Part shown: positions 23,881 to 27,101 of the stretch, in pieces
Position numbering within the stretch: position 1 is the stretch's first letter
Layout: each line of letters begins with the position of its first letter
Assembly: GCA_947457975.1 (NCBI GenBank)
Contig: CANGYC010000001.1
Coordinates: forward strand, 1 to 27,101
Length of the DNA stretch: 27,101 bases
Source: Comamonadaceae bacterium
GTDB lineage: Bacteria > Pseudomonadota > Gammaproteobacteria > Burkholderiales > Burkholderiaceae_C
Direction: 5' to 3'
Translations under genes and position numbers: made by a program
Notes under the pieces: generated by a model
Database searches by the model: none
What the model saw: the letters and a program-made list of their open reading frames with translations, nothing else
Told to the model about the DNA's origin: nothing

Positions 23881-24590
23881 GCCCCGGCCCCTGGCCTGTC
23901 TGGCACCAGGCGCCGGATGCCGCTTCAGCGGCGCAGGCGCTGGCCGGGGCCGTGGCCGCGCAGTTGCGCGAGGCCACGGACCGGCGCGGCCAGGCGCTCT
24001 TGGCCGTCTCCGGCGGCCGCTCTCCGGTGGCTTTTTTCGAGGCATTGCACAGCCAGGCGCTGCCCTGGGCTCAGGTGACCGTGCTGCTGGCCGACGAGCG
24101 TTGCGTGCTCCCTGATGCGCCCGACAGCAATGCCGCCCTGGTGCGCCGGCACCTGCTTAAGGGCCCGGCGGCTGCCGCGCATTTCCTGCCCTTTTTTGAC
24201 GCGCTGCCGGCCACGGGGCCCGAGCAGGCGGGCCTGGCCGCCCTGGCTGAGGCCCGATTGGCGAAGCTGCCCTGGCCCCTGGATGTGCTGGTGCTGGGCA
24301 TGGGCGAGGACGGCCACACGGCCTCGCTCTTCCCGGGGGCGCCTGGCCTGGAAGAGGCGCTGTCGGGCCCGGCACGGGTGGCCTGGGTGCGGCCGACCTC
24401 GGCGCCGCACGCCCGCCTGACCCTGACCTTGCCCGTCCTTGAACAGGCCCGGCATGTTCACCTGGCCCTGTCGGGACCTGCCAAGCGGGCCGTGTTCGAG
24501 CGCGCATGCGCCCAGCCCGGTCCGGCGCTGCCCATCTCGCTGGTGCTGCAGCGGCCGGGGCCGCCTGTGGAGGTCTGGTACGCGCCCTGA
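23877..24590 (+). CDS. pgl: 6-phosphogluconolactonase
   Basis: A 237-residue enzyme hydrolysing 6-phosphogluconolactone to 6-phosphogluconate, the step after Zwf. The family motifs are LLAVSGGRSPVAFF near residues 41-54, LLADERCV, and GMGEDGHTASLFPG near 140-153 with the catalytic His. The start is the GTG at 23877 overlapping the zwf stop (GTGA), giving VSPGPWPVWHQAPD; an in-frame ATG at 23814 would lie within zwf and is rejected. Length is usual for the DevB/SOL type. The overlap couples the two enzymes of the oxidative pentose phosphate branch. No strong terminator follows; a 7-bp GC hairpin TCCGCGC/GCGCGGA at 24605-24627 lacks a T-tract. Confidence 0.95.
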
Positions 24591-24652
24591 TGGCGCGTCA
24601 TGAGTCCGCGCCTTCGGGCCGCGCGGAGCCAGGGCCGTGGCCGTAGCCCGGC

Positions 24653-24658
24653 TATACT
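24653..24658 (+). promoter_or_regulatory. -10 element TATACT of the metX promoter
   Basis: TATACT matches five of six consensus bases and lies just upstream of the riboswitch, so transcription would start near 24663-24666, about at the first base of helix P1. No clear -35 is visible in the GC-rich sequence before it. Confidence 0.55.
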
Positions 24659-24662
24659 TTTA

Positions 24663-24710
24663 GAGCGCCGATTTGCTCAGCTTGCGGGCGCTCAAGAAAT
24701 TCAGCTAAAG
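24663..24710 (+). ncRNA. SAM-II (SAM-alpha) riboswitch
   Basis: Helix P1 is GAGCGCC (24663-24669) with GGCGCTC (24687-24693). It encloses GATTTGCTCAGCTTGC, whose GAUUU and UUGC blocks are the SAM-II loop signatures. After P1 come AAGAAAT and then AGCTAAAG (24703-24710), containing the conserved GCUAAA that completes the pseudoknot and contacts SAM. Aligned by eye to the crystallised metagenomic SAM-II RNA, the conserved blocks fall at the same spacing. It binds S-adenosylmethionine and turns off the downstream methionine biosynthesis genes. An intrinsic terminator follows. Confidence 0.88.
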
Positions 24711-24724
24711 ACGATTTGCCCCCG

Positions 24725-24761
24725 CCCGGATCGCCTTCAGCGATGCCGGGTTTTGTTTTTT
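24725..24761 (+). terminator. Rho-independent terminator of the metX leader
   Basis: CCCGGATCGC (24725-24734) pairs with GCGATGCCGGG (24740-24750), with one bulged G and a CTTCA loop, followed by TTTTGTTTTTT (24751-24761). It lies between the riboswitch and the metX start. Its 5' arm overlaps CGCCCG (24723-24728), which can pair with CGGGCG (24685-24690) in the riboswitch P1, a possible antiterminator. Confidence 0.9.
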
Positions 24762-24771
24762 CAGGTGCCAC

Positions 24772-25926
24772 TTGTCCCTTGTTGCCACGCCCCAGTCCAT
24801 GCATTTTGAGGAGCCGCTGGCGCTCACCAGCGGTGCGTCCCTGCGCGGCTACGACCTGAGCTACGAGACCTACGGCCAGCTCAATGCCGACAAGTCGAAC
24901 GCGGTGCTCGTGTGCCATGCGCTGAATGCCTCGCACCATGTGGCCGGTGTCTACCTCGACAGCCAGGGCCAGGTGATGCCCCGCTCCGAAGGCTGGTGGG
25001 ACACCCTGATTGGCCCGGGCAAGCCCCTGGACACCGAGCGCTTTTTCGTCATCGGTGTGAACAACCTGGGTTCGTGCTTCGGCTCGACCGGGCCCATGCA
25101 TGTGAACCCAGACACCGGCCAGGTCTATGGCGCGGATTTCCCCGTGGTCACCGTCGAGGATTGGGTGAACGCCCAGGCCGTGCTGCTCGACCGCTTGGGC
25201 ATTGGCCAACTGGCCGCCGTGATTGGCGGCAGCTTGGGCGGCATGCAGGCGCTCTCCTGGACGCTGCAGCACCCCGAGCGTGTGCGCCACGCCGTGGTGG
25301 TGGCCAGCGCCCCCAACCTGACGGCCGAGAACATTGCCTTTAACGAGGTGGCGCGCCGCGCCATCGTCACCGACCCCGATTTCCATGGCGGCCACTTTTA
25401 CCGCCATGGCGTGATTCCCAAGCGGGGCCTGCGCATTGCCCGCATGATCGGCCACATCACCTACCTGAGCGACGACGTGATGAACGAGAAGTTCGGCCGT
25501 CAGCTGCGCGCCATCGCGGCTGAGGTGGGCCGGGACCGCGCCTACCAGTTCACCACACAGGACGTCGAGTTCGAGATCGAGAGCTACCTGCGCTACCAGG
25601 GCGACAAGTTCGCCGAGTATTTCGATGCCAACACCTATCTGCTGATCACCCGGGCGCTGGACTACTTCGACCCGGCCCGCTTGCACGGCGGTGATCTCTC
25701 AAAGGCCTTTGCCCAGGCCGCGGCCAAGTTTCTGCTCGTGAGCTTCACGACGGACTGGCGCTTTTCTCCGGCGCGCAGCCGCGAACTCGTCAAGGCCCTA
25801 TTGGACAACCAGCGCGACGTCAGCTACGCCGAGATTGACGCGCCACACGGCCACGACGCCTTCCTGCTCGACGACCCCCGCTATATGGCGGTGGTGCGCT
25901 CCTACTTTGACAAGGTGAGCCTGTGA
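24772..25926 (+). CDS. metX: Homoserine O-acyltransferase MetX (probably succinyltransferase type)
   Basis: A 384-residue alpha/beta-hydrolase-fold enzyme that activates homoserine for methionine synthesis. The nucleophile is Ser154 in GGSLGGMQ; the other triad members are D328 in TTDWRFSP and H361 in [18 protein letters not shown] (97-108) is the oxyanion region. It resembles Pseudomonas MetX, the group reassigned as succinyltransferases (MetXS), so succinyl-CoA is the likelier donor. The TTG at 24772 is preceded by AGGTG (24763-24767), and [11 protein letters not shown] fits relatives; the ATG at 24799 has no ribosome site. The start lies right after the attenuator. The stop overlaps metW (GTGA). 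Confidence 0.94.
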   Translation: MSLVATPQSMHFEEPLALTSGASLRGYDLSYETYGQLNADKSNAVLVCHALNASHHVAGVYLDSQGQVMPRSEGWWDTLIGPGKPLDTERFFVIGVNNLGSCFGSTGPMHVNPDTGQVYGADFPVVTVEDWVNAQAVLLDRLGIGQLAAVIGGSLGGMQALSWTLQHPERVRHAVVVASAPNLTAENIAFNEVARRAIVTDPDFHGGHFYRHGVIPKRGLRIARMIGHITYLSDDVMNEKFGRQLRAIAAEVGRDRAYQFTTQDVEFEIESYLRYQGDKFAEYFDANTYLLITRALDYFDPARLHGGDLSKAFAQAAAKFLLVSFTTDWRFSPARSRELVKALLDNQRDVSYAEIDAPHGHDAFLLDDPRYMAVVRSYFDKVSL

Positions 25927-26519
25927 ACGCCGCCCCCCCTGTGTCTGCCGATCTGCGCCATATCGCCCGCCTGGTGCCCGAAGGCTCGCGCGTGCTCGAC
26001 CTGGGCTGCGGCACCGGCGAGCTCCTGGCCCACCTGATGCGCGAGCGTGGCTGCACCGGCTACGGCGTGGAGCTCAATGATGCGAACGTGCAGGCCTGCG
26101 TGGCCCGCGGCGTCAATGTCATCCAGCTCAACCTCGAAGACGGGCTGGCGCTGTTTGCCGACAGCTCCTTCGACGTGGTGCTGCAGATCGACACCCTCCA
26201 GCATCTGCGCAACACCGAGGTCATGCTGCGCGAGACCGCCCGCGTGGGCCGCATGGGCATCGTGGCCTTTCCCAACTTTGCCCACTGGCCCAACCGCCTG
26301 GCCGTGCTGCGCGGCCGCATGCCGGTGACCAAGGTGCTGCCCTACCAGTGGTACGACACGCCCAACATTCGCGTGGGCACCCTGCGCGACTTCCGGGCGC
26401 TGGCCCTGAAGAACCGCCTGCACATCCTCGACGAGTTCGGCCTGCAAGACGGGCGGGAGCTGCGCTGGTGGCCGAACGTGCGGGCCAGCCGCGCCGTCTT
26501 CAAGGTTCAGCGCGCATGA
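25923..26519 (+). CDS. metW: Methionine biosynthesis protein MetW
   Basis: A 198-residue protein with a methyltransferase-like fold. The motif [12 protein letters not shown] lies near residues 24-35, GYGVELND follows, and [12 protein letters not shown] near 77-88. MetW-specific stretches are [15 protein letters not shown] and [19 protein letters not shown]. It is almost always next to metX in Beta- and Gammaproteobacteria and is needed for efficient MetX activity, apparently through a complex. The start is a GTG at 25923 overlapping the metX stop. Its stop overlaps the chromate transporter start in ATGA (26516-26519). The length is normal. Its regulation is by the SAM-II riboswitch upstream of metX. 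Confidence 0.96.
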   Translation: MNAAPPVSADLRHIARLVPEGSRVLDLGCGTGELLAHLMRERGCTGYGVELNDANVQACVARGVNVIQLNLEDGLALFADSSFDVVLQIDTLQHLRNTEVMLRETARVGRMGIVAFPNFAHWPNRLAVLRGRMPVTKVLPYQWYDTPNIRVGTLRDFRALALKNRLHILDEFGLQDGRELRWWPNVRASRAVFKVQRA

Positions 26520-27101
26520 GCCATGGCGCGCCGGGCCAGCCGCCGGCCGAGGTGCCCTTCCGCGAGGCCCTGCGTTTTTGGTTCAAGCTGGGCCTCATCA
26601 GCTTTGGCGGGCCTGCGGGCCAGATTGCCATCATGCACCGCGAGCTGGTCGAGCGCCGGCGTTGGATTTCCGAACAGCGGTTTTTGCATGCGCTGAACTT
26701 TTGCATGCTGCTGCCCGGCCCCGAGGCCCAGCAGCTGGCCACCTACCTGGGCTGGCTGATGCACAAGACGCGCGGCGGCATCGCTGCCGGCACGCTGTTT
26801 GTGTTGCCCTCGCTGCTGCTGCTCATCTTGCTGAGCTGGATCTACATGGCCTGGGGCACTCAGCCCCTGGTGGCCGGTCTTTTTTACGGCATCAAGCCGG
26901 CGGTGGCCGCCATCGTGCTGCATGCGCTGCACCGCATCGGCCGCAAGGCCTTGGGCGATCCACGGCGCCTGCCCTTGCCCTGGCTGCTGGCGGTCGGCAG
27001 TTTTGTGGCCCTGGCCTTTCTGCACCTGCCCTTTCCGGCCGTGGTGCTGAGCGCCTTGCTCATCGGCTGGGGGGTGTCGCGCTGGGCGCCGCAGGCCCTG
27101 G
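26516..27101 (+). CDS. chrA: Chromate transporter ChrA, N-terminal part (runs off the window)
   Basis: An open frame of 195 visible codons with no stop before the window end. The CHR-family signature is clear at residues about 13-85: FREALRFWFKLGLISFGGPAG, then MHRELVERRRWISEQRFL, then LNFCMLLPGPEAQQLATYLGW. Four hydrophobic segments follow. ChrA proteins export chromate by proton-driven transport; other roles (sulfate or anion transport) have been suggested for members not linked to resistance. The ATG overlaps the metW stop (ATGA), so it is coupled to the methionine genes. Full-length proteins have about 400 residues, two CHR halves; only the first is seen. No chrB is visible. Confidence 0.9.
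   Translation, partial: MSHGAPGQPPAEVPFREALRFWFKLGLISFGGPAGQIAIMHRELVERRRWISEQRFLHALNFCMLLPGPEAQQLATYLGWLMHKTRGGIAAGTLFVLPSLLLLILLSWIYMAWGTQPLVAGLFYGIKPAVAAIVLHALHRIGRKALGDPRRLPLPWLLAVGSFVALAFLHLPFPAVVLSALLIGWGVSRWAPQAL

Overview
The window is a GC-rich (roughly two-thirds G+C), gene-dense piece of a betaproteobacterial chromosome, most likely Burkholderiales and probably Comamonadaceae-like. The reasons are the gene order rpmH-rnpA-yidD-yidC-mnmE, the MetX/MetW pair, the Kdo/LPS genes, and protein sequences that read like that group. The rpmH end normally lies next to dnaA and the replication origin, so position 1 is probably near the origin. I see no dnaA coding sequence and no good DnaA box here. 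No tRNA, rRNA, insertion sequence, phage gene or CRISPR array was seen.

Layout. 237-4395 (+) is the conserved ribosome/RNase P/membrane insertion/tRNA modification block. 4435-5850 (+) is a DHA2-type MFS exporter closed by a good terminator. 6025-13933 (+) is one tight operon: a branched-chain-amino-acid-type ABC importer (binding protein, two permeases, two ATPases), a CYP199A-like cytochrome P450, a [2Fe-2S] ferredoxin, a MarR regulator and a ferredoxin reductase. 14012-17228 (-) holds a Tat-exported histidine phosphatase, apt and a Kef-type antiporter. 17280-19572 (+) is kdsD-kdsC-lptC. 19755-21807 (-) holds a glycine-rich RRM protein and an ammonium transporter. 22003-24590 (+) is a cysteine-rich unknown followed by zwf and pgl. 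24653-27101 (+) is a SAM-II riboswitch with terminator, then metX-metW and the start of a chromate transporter gene.

The main find is the 6.0-13.9 kb operon. It appears to be a self-contained unit that imports an aromatic acid and hydroxylates or O-demethylates it. The P450 keeps the residues that hold the benzoate carboxylate in CYP199A4 (compared from memory), both electron-transfer partners are present, and uptake and regulation are in the same transcript. Just upstream, between the MFS terminator and the binding-protein gene, lies a near-palindrome of the kind MarR proteins bind.

Other regulatory RNA signals stand out. A SAM-II riboswitch in front of metX is followed by an intrinsic terminator and a plausible antiterminator pairing. 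The Shine-Dalgarno of the RRM protein gene is locked in an 8-bp hairpin. An orphan plus-strand terminator lies in the 421-bp gap between the RRM gene and amt. The amt promoter region carries two inverted NtrC-like half-sites.
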